A stretch of 64,000 nucleotides of DNA from Ascarosepion bandense (GCA_037127315.1 JBBBDQ010001939.1:768501-832500); one strand, 5' to 3'; shown: positions 1 to 13,757, numbered from the stretch's first letter. Notes: generated by a model from the sequence alone, not told the origin. Numbers and translations are program-made.

Positions 1-2030
1 TCATTTTGCTATAATGAAATAAAGTAAAAAAACAAAACAAATTAATTTGATAAAACTTTAGTTTTCATCTCTATTTCAATAACAACAGGAAGTATTGGAG
101 ATTTTCTTTAATTTTTCTGTGATGTCTTTTTTATTCTTTCTTTCTCTCTCTCTTTTTTTTAAATTACAAATTAGAAAACTTATTTTTAATACTTCATTTT
201 TTCAACTTTTAATTAAATAAATTTATTTTCCAAGTGTGACCATTCGTTTAAATAATTTAAATTATTTTTATGAAAAACATTTTTGTTTGTAGTTTGTTTT
301 TACACCGTAACTTACACTTAGTGACTAGTCATTGAACTTTTTTAAGTACTATTTGTAGTGCTATTTGAGTCTGAGTCTTACTCTTTAAGTCTTTGAATCT
401 AAGTCTGTGATAATTTTTCAATGTGATCAAAAAAAAAAAAAATAATAATTCAATCATAAAGTGAATTATTTTGGTTTTTTAGCTTCCTTTCAGTTTATTT
501 TATTATTTTTTTTTTTAAACAAGAAACTTGTCAATATAAAATTTTGCTTAGACCATTTTTTTATCCTCCTGTGTAGTGTAGTTGAATTTGATTTTCATAG
601 AAAGTCGTTTGAGGTGCAAACTAAACTAAACTCAGTATTGTTTATAAAATTTACATTAATTCAATAGTTTTTTTATTTATTTTATTTTCCTTAGATGAAA
701 CGTTTTTAAAAAGTTTATTAAAAATAATTGATTTCTCAAAATGAATGGCTCATTCAGTGTGAAATTTTTGTGAAAAAAGTTTGATAAATATTTATTTATC
801 AATACGCTCTTCATAAATGTGCATTTGTTTATCATAATTTAATCAATTTTCTATTTATTACAATATTGTCGATGTATATTGAAACAATGATGCACACTCT
901 AAAGTCGGCAATCTTTGAATTTTTTAACCCTTAGCTATAAAAATATTCAGTTTTTTCATTTTCTCACTCTTCTTTTTTCTGAATAAAAAGATGAAATAAA
1001 AACCGGTAATGCACAACTCTATTTTGTACCTAAATAATATTTTTAAATGTGCATTTATAAATAAAATATGTATTTAAATATAAAGTAATTAACCTTAAAA
1101 TATCATTATTATTTTCCTTAATTCTCTATGATTTTAGTGTATTTTGAGATGGTAAACAGTTTTGAGGTTTTTGCTCTATTAATCTTTTGGAAAAAGTTGT
1201 CATTTACTTATTTTTCTATAAAAGATCTTTATAGGTCTAAAGATAACCTTGTCAAGATTTTGTTTGAACCACCAGCATCCTATCTGAATATTGTAGATTC
1301 TAAATCATAATGTCTAGTCATTTAGTTATTCAAAAAACTACTGTTTTAAATGGGGTGGGGTGTATTGGTTCAGCAAAATGTATTTCCATTCTGCAGGAAA
1401 GATATTTTCCAGTATTCATTTGATGGATAGATGCCCATGCCAAACAAAAGGCTACAATATCACATAAAAAAACAAAGCAAAAAAGATATGAAGCAACTCT
1501 CCTGACATGGACCCCATTGAATATGTTTGAGCCATTTTACTGTTAAAAGAAAATGTTCAGAAAACCTACAAAAGAAAATTTACTTAATTCATTTCAAAGT
1601 GTTTTTTTCATTTGTTTTTTAAAAAGTAAAATTTACTAATATAAAATTCAATAAATCTTTACTTGCATAATAAAATATGGAATATTAAATCATTGTTTGA
1701 AAATAGAAATTTATATTGTAATATATACAACAACATGAAATGTTTTATATATAAAATAACCAGTTAGCATTTCAAAAGAATAAAAATGTATTTTAAGAGT
1801 ATTTATGAAGAGCCTTTCTTCCTTACTTTTTGAGCAACTAATACGTGGATACATGGATGGTGTTGATTAACACTGCAACCTGCTCTGTTGAAAATGCTCA
1901 GTTTTAAATAAAAAAAAATAAAAACAACACATTGTCCTTTGTTTGATCTTTATTCTACATCCAAATAAAGTAAAGATTCTCAACCATAAAATAGCAAATT
2001 GTTTTTTTTTATTATTTATTCTATTTTTTT
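1..2030. other. AT-rich non-coding DNA, no feature recognised
   Basis: Long A/T homopolymers and no open frame with a recognisable protein. It may belong to the first intron of the BNIP3-like gene, because the first annotated exon at 9,530 begins in the middle of a codon, but no upstream exon could be identified. Confidence 0.5.
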
Positions 2031-2228
2031 TTTTTTTTTTTTTAATCATATCACCCCAAGCAAGGCGATAACGCCACTGATGTGCAGGGAGCTACGTAAG
2101 GGTAAAAAGAATGGAAAAGAGAAAGCCGGAAACCACATCCTAAACAGGGAACAAGGGATGAGCCTCTTCACCTGTTCAATAGATGTGGGTGGAGTGTGAA
2201 CCGGGTGATAGTTTAGTCTATCTACTCC
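2031..2228 (+). repeat. Dispersed repeat B (poly-T headed), copy 1
   Basis: A T-run is followed by atcaccccaagcaaggcg and about 190 bp that recur almost unchanged at 60,150-60,353. Shorter or decayed relatives lie at 15,575-15,640 (minus), 25,508-25,800 and 37,555-37,770. It has no obvious A/B box promoter and no coding capacity. The family was not identified; a SINE or the tail of a LINE are both possible. Confidence 0.75.
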
Positions 2229-2308
2229 AATAAACAGATATTACAACAGATAACTGGCTGTTGTACAATCTGTTGAATTTATTACACTTTATTTTGTCTT
2301 GCTAAAGA

Positions 2309-2614
2309 TTTGTTGTGGTGTAATGGATATCAGCTCTGAATGGAGACTTGCAGAGCAGAGTTCAGTTTCTAGTTGAATTGTTGCATTCACTTACATGCAA
2401 ACATCCTTGGGAAAGGTATGAATCCATCTTTTCTTTTTCCAGCTATAGGTTGAATAGCAGGACAGATTAGGTTTTATAGCCTTGGTTGGCAACCAGTCTA
2501 CTGCAAAAAGAAATGGCAACCTACTGCGGGAAAATCTTCCTAGTCATTCATGAATTGAAAGGGATGTGATCGTCTGAACATGTATCATGTATGGCACTTA
2601 ACTGACTGATTGAT
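2309..2614 (+). repeat. tRNA-derived SINE, copy 1
   Basis: About 300 bp beginning gttgtggtgtaatggatatc, which resembles a tRNA A box, followed by a B-box-like gagttc segment, then a tRNA-unrelated body containing cccttgggaaaggtat-type and ggcaacctactgcggg-type blocks, ending cttaactgactga. At least six further copies lie in the window. The cleanest A/B boxes are at 21,824-22,130. Octopus OR-type SINEs have this general design, but the family name is an inference. Confidence 0.85.
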
Positions 2615-4267
2615 ATTATGACCTGATTTAAACAAGAAATTTCTAAATTTTGAATGATTTGTTCTACTGAATATTTTTTTCTTTTCATTTCAAAATTTGA
2701 TAAATTCTCTGCTAACAGGTCAGGAATTATGAACTATTATATATTCTTGTTATAATAGTTTTAGAATTATTTGTTCATGTTTCGATGATTCATTGACTTG
2801 TAGAACTAAAACAGTTCAGTGTAACTTGAGCAGTTATGAACATTATCCTGCTCTGGAAATACAAATTGAAGTAAATGAAATAGGAATCACCTAAATAGTC
2901 AAAATAAATGAAATTCATTATAAATTCCTGTTCCTCAATCATGGTTTCTTTCTGTTGTTTTTTACTATTGAAAAATGATATTTAAAAAAAAAAGTAATTT
3001 GTATTCATTACTTTAATCTTCATTTTTAAAGAGGATAACTGAAGGGTAACAATTATTAATAACAGAATTTTTTTTTTTTTGTCCAAATCTTGATTTTTAA
3101 TAGCAAATGTAGTTTATTTGCTCTTACTTGATTTCCAATCACTTTTGGGAGATGCTTTATTCAAATTCTTTGTTTATTACCTGAAAATTACATTTTTTAA
3201 ACATTTGTCAATTAATGTTTTACACTGGAACCATGTTGGAAAAATCATTTTTTTTTTTTTTTTTTTTTTTTTTTCACTTAAAGGAAATTGATATTTGTAG
3301 AAAATCTACCAACTATTTTAGTTTAATGTGATTAGATGATTATTTTTAGTTTGGGTTCACATTTTTATATAAATTTTACCCATCCTAGAAGTATTAAGAA
3401 TATTATCATCAGTAGATATTGTATTTTATACAGAAATATGACATGGAATATTTAATATTGATAGTCTTCTGAAGCATCTCCAATATACCCCATATAATGA
3501 AAAATGTACTGATCTTATATTTTACCCAAAACAAATTTTCCTCAAAAGAAATTGGTTTAACAAGAGTGTTGTATATTTTGGTTTAAAAGTTTTTTTTTTT
3601 TGAAGTAGGAAAATTTCATTATAACTCCAGTTTAAATTTTCTTTTTTAATTCTCAATAGTTTTTAAATTATTGAAATTTGAAATTATTTTTTAAAATTAT
3701 CTTTAAAAGTTTTTACTGAAAATCAATTAAAAAAATATTTTTTTGCCATTTTTATTAAGCTGCATCAATTTTAGTTTTTCTTAAAGAATATTTTTAAATC
3801 ATTTAGTGATCATTAATATTTTTTTTTAAAATTTCATTGTCCCTTACTTTATTTGTGTTCCCATTTTAAATACTTAACTGGTAAAATCATGAAGTTGAGA
3901 ACTGTTCAAGAAGCTAACCTTTTATTATACCTCTTTTCTTTTTAGTTTAGCATTCAACCAGTGATTAGACAATTATAAAAATACGTTCATAAAAATTAAT
4001 TCTATACTCTGCTCTATAAATAAGAATCAAAAAAGATTTTACAATATTGATTTTCATCAATATTGCTGGCAAATCATTCTTATGAAATATTTTTCAAACC
4101 TATTTCCTTTTGCATCTATGAATCCATATTGAGTTAGCTTAGGAGCTTAACAACGTAAAATCACTAGGTATTTGAAAACAAAAAAATTTTAAAGTTACTT
4201 CTGAAGTATGAAATTTTTTTTCTTTTAACTTGCTTCTATTGCAACGTATTCACTTATACAAATGCAG
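2615..4267. other. AT-rich non-coding DNA
   Basis: No gene or dated repeat recognised. It contains poly-T runs, the longest at about 3,249-3,274. Confidence 0.5.
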
Positions 4268-5340
4268 AAGGATCTGCATCTGTGCTTTATAGACTACTTG
4301 ATAGAGATGCTCGACAACCTCGACATTTTTTGAAAAGACATTAGGATAATCAAGAATTCATATTGGCAGCAAACCACTTGTGTATGGATAAAAAATGAAT
4401 TCAGCATGTATACAAAAATAAAAAGAGGCATAAGACAAGGATGTGTTTTCTCACTGGATCTATTCAACTTATATATCAAAACAATTCTGAGAGAAATAAA
4501 ATCTTTGCCAGGATTCATCATCAGTGGCCACAATCTCAACAACATAAGGTATGTGGATGATGTAGTGATGATAGTAGACACAGAAAAGAAAAATGCAGGA
4601 CCTCCTCCAGAAGGTAGCAAGGGAAAGCGAGAAGAAAGGACTGAGCATAAACTTCAAGAAAACGGAATGTATGATCATCATTAAAAAGAAGACCCTGATT
4701 GCCAACTACAGACCGGAGAGCTAAAATAAAACAAAGAAATTTAAATACCTGGGAAGTGTTCTGACAGAGGATGGAAAGTGCTACATTAAGATCCGCATGG
4801 CCTAGGGTACTTTTCAAAAGCAAACCAGAGCACTGCGTGACAGGAAAATCTCTTTGGAAACAAAGGAAAGAGTGCTGGACTGCTATGTTATATCTGTCCT
4901 GTTTGGCAGTGAATGTTGGATGATCTCCTCAAGGATGAAGGAAAGGCTTGAGGGAAGTAGAAATGTGGTTCTACAGAAGGATGCTGAGGATACTATAGAC
5001 CGAGGAGGTTAGCAATGATGAGGTATTGGAGAAGATGCAGACAAGAAGAAAACTCATACTTAACATCAGGAAGAGACAGATGAGGTTCCTGGGATGCATA
5101 ATGAGGAAGGAGGGCCTGGAGAATTTAATACTCACAGGATGGATAGAAGGAAAGAGAGATAAGAAAAGCAGTTTGAGACATTTTGTAGGTTTGCACAAAT
5201 GGATGGCAGAGCAAGATTTAGGAGAGATCCCAAAAGGAAAAATATTGAGAAAAACAAGAGACAGGGGTAGAGTGGAAGTGCATGATTGCCTGTGTCCTGA
5301 AGGGACACTGCACATAAAGAAGAAATTCACTTCTTTATAA
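4268..5340 (+). pseudogene. Decayed RTE-type LINE reverse transcriptase (3' part)
   Basis: Read in shifting plus-strand frames, this segment gives the core of a non-LTR reverse transcriptase. A block ending IKRGIRQGC (around 4,420-4,445) is followed by FNLYIKTILREI and the catalytic-site motif YVDD at 4,550-4,561. Past that come the C-terminal features SLETKERVLDCY and GSECW (about 4,855-4,920) and a distal RKRQMRFLG block (about 5,070-5,095). Frameshifts and stops separate the pieces, and the N-terminal endonuclease is absent. The order and wording of the motifs resemble RTE-clade elements of arthropods and molluscs. It is a truncated dead copy, as expected for 5'-truncated LINE insertions. 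Confidence 0.85.
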
Positions 5341-8300
5341 ATAATCTGAAATTTATAAAACAAAAATTTGTTACTACATTAAAAATAGCTTGCATAGTGC
5401 CCAACAAAAATCATCATCCTAGAGATTTTTTTTCTGTATTTACAAAAAAATTAAGAATACTCTAAAATGCTTACTGATTGCCAAGTAAGTCGTAATCTAA
5501 AAATAAAAACAATTTCTTTTGACTTATCTTTTCTATTATTGAAATATATAATTTCATGAAGTTGTGGTTCATTTTAATCTATATTTTAATTTAAATTTCC
5601 TTTTATGCTATTGTTAATAATTACCTAGTAATGTTTTATCTTCATTAAATTATTACTATCAAAATAAATAAGAAGCTCAAGCTATTAAAAACCATTTTTT
5701 TCTCTTTTTCCTCTTTTTTCTGTGTTAGCAGCTTTTTACTGCATCTGAAAATTAGATGGCAAACAAGTATATATTTGTAAGCCATTATTAGCAAATGGGA
5801 AGAAAATGAGATGCACATGCTTTTTTTTTTTTTTTTTTTTTTTTAAATACCAACAGCTTAGTATTAAGATTCTGGAGAGTGTGGCTATATAATATAAGCA
5901 GCAATTTAAAGTAATGGTAAGTTTTTAAGAGTTTAATCTCAAGAAAGTAAAGTGGTGTTATGGTTTTGTGAAAAATATTGTTTACTTGTTTGTTCCCCCC
6001 CCCCTAATTTTATTTCTTTAATAATGTATAACTTTGCAGTAACAATTGTAACTCAATGCAAATTTAATTAAAATGTTATGAATTGTTTTTTTATATTTTA
6101 ATATGAAGCATGTTATTGTTTTTTTTGTGGTAGATGTTTGTTTCACTGTATAACTACAATTCTCTTTGGTGGGGGCAAATAAGATAAATAATAATATAAC
6201 TTGAATTTTTTAGTTTTTATAGTATTTGATGTTTTATAAGATGTTAGACAATCAGTTTGAATAAAGTTAGAAAATTGATTATAAATTGTTGATTGATGTT
6301 TAATTTTTGTAAGAACCCAAAAATATTTGTACCTTCTATCTAAAAATTATAGGAATGCAAGAAAATGATTGTTTTTTTTTTTCTGTTTTCTTTTTTATCT
6401 TATGATTTTATAAGTCATGTGTGATTGAAATGTACAAATACTTTTTATTCAATTATTAATTGTCAAGTGAGTTTTGATTTTTAATAAAGCACATTTCTTG
6501 ATGCCTAGCCACTATAAAAACAATTTGTAAACTTTATGCTGTAATTCTGATGCTGAAGAGACCTCTAGATGATGATGCAACTCAAACATTCCTTTGAATT
6601 CCGTGAGGCCTTCTCAAAAAGTTTGGAAAATCTTGGTTTGGCAGGAAAATTAGAGTTTCTGAGTAGGCTAGATGACAAATTGTAACAGATGTTATTAAGA
6701 AATTTACAAAAACCTGATAAAACAAATAATGAAATCTTGTTTACAGTATATTGGCTAGTAACTCTCATATAGTACTGGTGCATGCTGAGTTGAAAATGTT
6801 TGTGAAAACACCACAAAGAATTGAGATACTAATAGACAAAGATGATCCTCATCTGCATAGAAAAAAACACATCATTCTTGACGAGTTTCACTATGTCATT
6901 TTTTTTTTCCTTATAGCAATAAACCTCCCAAAACGGTTGCTCATAGTTTTGGTGGTTGAAGAATTATGGTCCAAGATGGCTACAGTAATTAATTGTTAAC
7001 AGAAATTTGACTACTCTCAAGTACCAAGAGATGCTATAACCTACCAATAAGAAAGAGGAGGATTGATATTACACTGAAACAATGCAAGTTACCATTCTGT
7101 AAAGATGACTTTCATATCTCGGTGATCACTTTTTCTCTGCCATAAAGTAGCCTTCCTTGTTTTACTTCCTTAGAAAATGTTTGGAGAATGATAACAAAAG
7201 ATGTATACATTGTTAAAACACCCAATATTCTACTCTGGAGCTGAAATGGACCATTATGGATGTTTGAGAGAAAATCCATCATTGAACACTCTCTAAATTG
7301 GCAAACTTGATGACAGATTGTAACATTGAAACAAAAATGTTTTGTTGGGCAAGGAAATCAACCAGTTGATTTCGTTTCATAATAATTTCCAAATATATTA
7401 CAACAATCACATAGTTGGAATAGGAAGTTCTTTGGTATACATCATACTTGTCAGTTTTAAATTATCATTTCTTTTTCTCTCCATGCAACACACCTTATCT
7501 GGGTACTGGTCCCAGCACATTGAAGATACAAAAAATTCCTTGAATTTATCAAACCAAAACCATGTTTTTATGATAGAATATACAATTGGAAGGTGGTGTA
7601 AGGTCAAGGAAAATCAGAGAAAATACTTTACGGCTGTGAATTTTATATGACTAAAATATTTTGTCAAAACTAATGAATACTTTGGCATTACTTGGAGAAG
7701 AATCTGATGAAAATTAATACAAGTTTAAAATATCAGTTGGTTTTGTTAGATTGACTGCTTTTTTTTATACTAGACTTAATTTTATTTTAAAGAAAATGCT
7801 TGGATATTTATATATCTCTTATCTGTGAAATAATCAAATACCCCAATATTTTGCTTTTTGGATTTACATCATATAAAAATATTATGCTAACCAAAGCTTC
7901 CAATATTTTTCTTTTCTTCTAGGGTTATGATTAAATTTAATTTCTTTATTTTTCTCATACAGTATATTTGTTGATAAATCTTTTTCATAGGATCTATATT
8001 ATTGACTTAAATTTCTAATCCTGTAGTGTTTTCTGAGTACTTATGTTCAGCAATGGAATCTCAAATGACATGGTCAATTTTGTTTAAAAATATTAACTTC
8101 AATATCTTTTTTCTTTAATTACTTTTGTTTGGACATTTGAACTTATTCTAAATACAAATCACATGAATTTAACCAATGATTTAATCTTCAGTTTTGTGCT
8201 TTTTTTTTCTTTTTTTTTATATCTATGACAGCTGTATTGATAGTGAAAGATTTCAATAAAAAATTCTTGATAATTATATGCATTAATAAAATACTTAAAA

Positions 8301-9529
8301 AAATAAAATATTCTTTAAATGTTCATATAAAATATTCTGCAATTAAAATAAATTTGTATTTGTCATTCTTCTAATAGTAACTTTTAATTTATTTCACTGA
8401 AGGTTAGTAAATAAATATAAATTGACAAAGTCAAAAATTTCACCTAAGTAGTTTTAGGAAACTTTGAGTAACCCTTTGTCGTCGGGATGAACATAAATTA
8501 TAAAGTAAGTTTTTTAGTTTTTGTTTTTTTTCTTACATTCTTAAATAGGCCAGTGCTTTTGTTTAAAGTATGTGAACAAAAAAAACATTTAATATTTTCT
8601 CAGTTATTCAAAACAATTGAACATTTATCATCTAAAATTGCATAATTTCTAAAAGATAATGTTTCAGTAAAACTAGATTATATAACAATTTTTGTTTTTA
8701 ATATATTAGACGATAATTTGAACAATGGTTTTCTCATAGAACATTTTCTGTTCAAAATAAATGGTATCATATCTAAGTTCAGGAAAAATGTTAAGACTAT
8801 CAGCTTTATTTTGAATTAATTTTTTAAAAAGATAATGGTTGAATTTTACAAAACCATAAAATTCTATTTTTAGCATACTTTCATCAAATTTGGCAATTTG
8901 AGATTGATAGAAATTAACAAGATCAGGTGGATTGTTATTTTTGAATCAACTAAAACCCTTTATTAGACTTCTTTTTTTTTTTTTTTGATTCTAGAAATGG
9001 GTTATAATATTGGACATTGTTAACTCACTTGTATTTTTTAAATTAGATACTCTTATGAACATTTGAAAGATTGACACACAAGACAAATACATTTAAATTA
9101 CTAATTCAATTTTCATTAACTTAATGTCATTAGAAAGCATATTCTCATATAACTATTTTAGCCACTATAAAGAAATAGGATATTTCTGGATTTTTTTTTG
9201 TAATTATTTATTCTTTTTTTTTTCTTTTTTTTTTTCCAGATATTTAAAATGTTTTGAATATTGATTTTTATTATTATTAGATAAAGCATAATCAATCAAT
9301 TTTTGACTTTCATTTCAACTTACTTTCAGTTTCTTCTCAGACCATCAGTCTACACATACCAGATAAATATGAATTTTAAAAATATTTAGATCAACTAATA
9401 TTTGTGATTTAATAACACTAACACTTTCTGTACTTGTTACATTTATGATTGAAATTATTAAATTTTTTTTGTAAAATATATAGTAAATATTAACTGTCAA
9501 TAGCTAAAATTGCTTCTTCCTTAATGTAG
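5341..9529. other. Non-coding DNA, likely BNIP3-like intron or upstream sequence
   Basis: No gene recognised. Open frames of 60-100 codons at 6,565-7,650 overlap on both strands and match no family I know. T-rich runs occur at 5,821-5,844 and elsewhere. A polypyrimidine tract and AG at 9,528-9,529 lead directly into the first recognised exon. Confidence 0.5.
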
Positions 9530-9683
9530 GTTCTTGGGTAGAGCTCTACCACCATTCAATACCTCCAGACACAGTTACAGAATCTATCCACAATGGCAAT
9601 ATGGAGAAGCTACTAATAGAGGCACAACAAGAGTCACGTACTCCTTCTCGACCAAACAGCACAGTATCATCCAACAGAGGCAG
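9530..9683 (+). CDS. BNIP3: BNIP3-like, exon with LC3-interacting region
   Basis: This exon starts with two bases of a split Gly codon (acceptor tgtag at 9,525-9,529) and then reads SWVELYHHS, followed by a NGNMEKLLIEAQQES stretch, and ends with a Ser/Pro-rich RTPSRPNSTVSSNRG. WVEL is the W-x-x-L LC3-interacting region, in the same position as in vertebrate BNIP3 (SWVEL), and the NGDMEKILLDAQ-like block is also conserved. The Ser/Thr residues flanking the LIR are candidate phosphorylation sites by analogy. The last codon (AG) is completed in the next exon. Confidence 0.93.
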
Positions 9684-10149
9684 GTTGGTTATTCTTATCT
9701 ATCTACCATTTAGATTTCTCTTTATCTGGTTTTGTCAGTCTTTTGTAGAAATATTTTAAAAACCTTTTCCATCAGAAAAAAGATTGAAGACTAAACCAGG
9801 GAATATGTTTATGAATATTTAATGTTAGAGTATTTCGTAAAGGAACTGAATTTTTTTCAGTATTCTAGTTTCACAATTGGAAATATGTATGAAGGGAAAG
9901 GCAAGAATTATCTGCACTTTCCCCATAACATATCCTTTAGACAATAGTGCAGATAATTTTTGACTTTCCCTCGTATCTCTGTAACATTGAAATATTTGTA
10001 AAATTTTACCCACCTTGTTATACTTATTTAAACACCAGTATGCATATATAAAATTGTTGATTAAGAAACAAGAAAATATTGGGTTGGAACAAGTTTGTAG
10101 CATCTTTTTAAGTGAATTTCAAAAACAATATTTAGATATTTCTACATAG

Positions 10150-10900
10150 ATTTATTCAATCATAAATGTGCCATTTTGTCCACTACAGTTCACCATCTTT
10201 GAGACAAATGCATGATTCCATCCTCCCAGAAATGATGAACTAGTGGTTCTTACAGGCTTCCAGAGAATTGAAGTTCTTTCCATTAAGAGGATTTTGTAGG
10301 GATTGAAATAAGTGGTAATCTGAAGGTTCTAGGTCAGGTGAGTATAGTAGGTGGAGTAGGATATCTCATCTAAGATACACCTGTTTCTGCTGAATCCGAT
10401 AAGGGACATGAGGTCTGACATTGTTCTGATGGAAGACAATTCTCTTCCAATGGGCTAATTCCAGACACTTATTGATTGTTGTTGTCTTTAATCAATCCGG
10501 TTGAGACAGTACTTGTCTGAACTCAACATTTAATTTTGCAGAAGGTTCTTGTAATATACAGTACCTTTCTAATCTCACCAAATATACAGCATCACTTTCT
10601 TTGGATGTAAACCAGCTTTTGGAGTGGTTAATGATGGCTCATTTTGTTTTTCCCGGGATCATTTTTGCTTTACATTGTCATAAACGATTCATTTTTCATT
10701 ATCTGTGATTGTTCTTTTCAAAAATGGGTCATTGTTGTATTTGAACAGAGAATCGCAGATGGAAATGTGGTCCATTAAATTACTTTTTCATTAAATTGTG
10801 AGGCACCAAAACATTGTAAGTTTTCAAATGCCTTACAACAGTCATATATGTGTGGAGCAGCTGTGACCTGAATTATTTTTAATCAATGTTTCAGTTTAGC
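10150..10900 (-). pseudogene. Dead mariner-family transposase (SETMAR-like lineage)
   Basis: Read on the minus strand with frameshifts, this intronic stretch gives ordered mariner motifs: KAGLHPKKVMLYIWWD (around 10,600), FHQNNVRPHV (around 10,410-10,440), YSPDLEPSDYHLF (around 10,305-10,345) and LNGKNFNSLEACKNH (around 10,250-10,290). The HQDN-type motif has Asn for the catalytic Asp, and several stops interrupt the frame. It is opposite in strand to the host gene. Terminal inverted repeats were not located. Confidence 0.85.
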
Positions 10901-12477
10901 ATAATCGATGCTAGAATGTTCTTGGACTTCCAGATCAAAATCTCCCCTTCTGAACCCAGTGAATCACTTACAAACAATACTTTCAGCCATGGCACCATCT
11001 CCTTAAATAGTGTGTGTGTGTGTCTATTTTTTTTTTTTTTTTTTCTGTTTGTGTAGCATTCTTTTCTTTTCTGGAAATAAAAGAGCATCAAATGATAAAA
11101 ATGCATCTTCATTTTATTTTCAATGTTAAAATGTTTAAAAGTCACAATCCCTACACAAATGATATAAAAATGCATTGAAATGACACCTTTCAGAATATGT
11201 ATGTGTCATAAATTTTAGTCACATGAACCAGCTTGTAACTAGATTAGTTTCTTTTTTTTTTTTTTTGCTAGTGTTTATCATTTCACCGTATGAATTTTCT
11301 AAAATGCATTATATTTTTATGTTTTGATAGTAACTAAAGGAATAAATTATAAAACCTGTCATATTCAGACTATCACTGAGAATTTTTTTATTTGCTGAGA
11401 AAAGTGTTTTATATATTGTAATTTCTGTTTTTAAAAACTCTGGGCAGCTCCCTGACCCTTCTAATTATTGCCATATTAGCCTCTTCCTGATTTTTGGCAA
11501 AATGTTCTAGGCTATTATCAATGCTGAAATAGTTCATCTCACAACCTACTCTCTGACAATATGGTTTCTGCTTCACCAGGTCTACCACTGATGTGCTAAT
11601 GGCCATCACTGAATTTTATAAGAATAATGAGTTAAATGTAACACTCTAAACAATAAGTAAATTAATACAACGGTATTAAAGCTTGTCTATGTCAATAAGG
11701 CCAAACAAGGACATTTTTAGTGACTAAAATTGGTTATAGACATAAATTATATATACTTTTTTGACATTTTCAATAGTTATTTAAACCTGCATAAATCGTT
11801 TTCAAAATCATTTCAAAAATTAATTTGAAAGTTAATATCACCATTCAAATAAGATTTTTTTGTAGTCTTAGAATTTAAGACTGTTTTATTGATTTTTGTT
11901 TTGTTAGTAATAAGTCATAATTTAATATTTTACTTGATCATTCTTTCAATTTTCTGATACAGTCTTATCTGAAAGGTTTTCATTGGTGTGAATATCTTAT
12001 AAGTAAATTATTAAACAAATTTTTTTTTTTTTTTTTTTAGAAAAAAAAACGATTAGAAGTATTTAAGAACACTTCAATACTGGATGGTTGCTTCAGGTTG
12101 TGTTTAATTCATGTACAATGGTTTATGATTTAAGTTTTTTTTTTTTTTTTTTTTTTTAACTATAAAAAAAATTAGATATATATTAGAATTATAAGAGCAG
12201 AATATAATTTTGGAACTTAATGACTCTTATGATTTAAATAGTTATGGAAAAAATATAAAAGAATTAAATGTTTTTAGATTTTGATAGTGAAAATTAATAT
12301 TTTATCTTTTTCCAAGTTTGTAGTTCTATCAAAATATAAATAATTGATTTCAAATTGCATTAGAGTGGGCAAAATTTTTGCCAAAAATACTGCATTGATG
12401 TAGCTATATTTAATCTGATAATTACTTTGAAGTTATTTTAAATAAATTTATTTCACTTTTCACATTTTCTTATTTAG

Positions 12478-12529
12478 TCCTAAACTTCCAACCAGCCCCA
12501 AAGAATGGGTTAATACTGAAGGTCCACAG
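12478..12529 (+). CDS. BNIP3: BNIP3-like, 52-nt linker exon
   Basis: The exon completes a split Ser codon and codes PKLPTSPKEWVNTEGPQ between acceptor tttag and donor gtgagt. It falls in the poorly conserved linker between the LIR and the BH3-like region. It was recognised from phase and splice sites rather than from strong similarity; 52 nt keeps the reading frame exactly between its neighbours. Confidence 0.8.
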
Positions 12530-13369
12530 GTGAGTAATTTTTTTTAAAAATTTTGAAAATCCAAATAGGAATTGAGGATGTCTGGCATTTTGTAAACTAC
12601 TATTAAATGGGGGGAATAATTGTAATTTTAATCTTCAACAACCAAGCTGCAGCTCGAAGTACCTTTTAAAGAATTCATCAGTTCCTAATAATAATATAAC
12701 AATACTATATATAGATATTTCTTTAAAAATAATCACATAATGTCCTTACCGAAATATGATGCGAAAAAATTAATTAATAATTACATACATTGAAAATGAT
12801 GTGTGGTTCTTGCTAAAGTTAAATAACTGTTAAAAAAAAATACATGTTTGTATATACATATAAATTCATATATAAGTTATGTGAAGTAATTTATGTGTGT
12901 GTGTGGTATGAGAGAAACAAGTAGGGGTTGTCTAATCAAGTAGCAATGGTTGGTTAGCCAGTTAACCTAGTAAGCCATTGCTACTTTAGTGAGATTATTC
13001 CTTATTGTTGAGTGCCCAATACTTGATTAAATTTATACTAAACTACCTATAAGACAAGTGATTAAATTTAAAAGATTTAGCTGTTGAAAAATTATTTTAT
13101 ATAATTGTAAAATCTCTGGCTTTTAAATATTACTTTACACAAACTGTAAGATGTACTTAAATATGGATTGCCATGTTTTAATAACGGTTTGTCACTTTTC
13201 TGTTTATGTCATATTTAAGAAGTAAAAGAAGTTTAAAAAGTTTCAAGTTTTTAAATAACATTTTATAGCTTTTTCTTACCTCTAAAAATAAAATTGGGTG
13301 TGTCAACTAAATTTTGATACATTACTGATAAAATTTCAGTCGAAAAGTTCTGATCTTTGATTATTCGGA

Positions 13370-13757
13370 CTATTGTCCTCATCTTTGTTGCCATTTTTAT
13401 GATGTTTCAGCCGTTGTACGCTCTGGCCTTCTCATGAGTTATCTCCCTCTAACCTTGTAAGTTACTTGTTCACCACTTGACATATGGCCCAGTGGATATA
13501 GATGTTGGTCAGTTCCTTTAACTTGACCCAAAGAGTTGTGAGTTCAATGCCAGACTGCAGCAATCATGAACAAGTAACTTACGGGGTTAGAGGGAAATAA
13601 CTCATGACTACCGGAAGAGGCTCTACACAAGGAATGGAGATGATATACACCAGTGATTGTAATAAAGGGTTCAGTTCGAAATTCTTAGCACCTGAAGAAG
13701 GCCAGAATGTGCAACAGCTGAAACATTGTACAAATGGCAACAAAGATGAGGACAATA
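13370..13757. repeat. Inverted-repeat unit enclosing a tRNA-like segment
   Basis: The sequence at 13,370-13,477 (ctattgtcctcatctttg...) recurs in reverse complement within 13,566-13,757 (...caaagatgaggacaatag), with an extra 75 bp or so in the second arm. Between the arms, 13,485-13,560 looks tRNA-like, with an A-box-like cccagtggata and a B-box-like gtgagttcaatgcc. The second arm holds CTGAAGA (13,692-13,698), a hairpin and GAAAC, resembling a hammerhead core. A composite SINE or a Penelope terminal structure are both possible. Confidence 0.7.

Noticed and set aside
6565..7650. Overlapping frames of 60-100 codons, possible gene or transposase
   Set aside because: No motif of any family I know, frames on both strands overlap, and the composition is like the surroundings.
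1..9529. BNIP3-like first exon
   Set aside because: A short ATG-bearing exon is expected, but none could be told apart from chance ATGs followed by GT in AT-rich sequence.
13485..13560. Candidate tRNA gene
   Set aside because: Only the A- and B-box-like blocks are present; acceptor and anticodon stems do not pair convincingly, so it is at best tRNA-derived.
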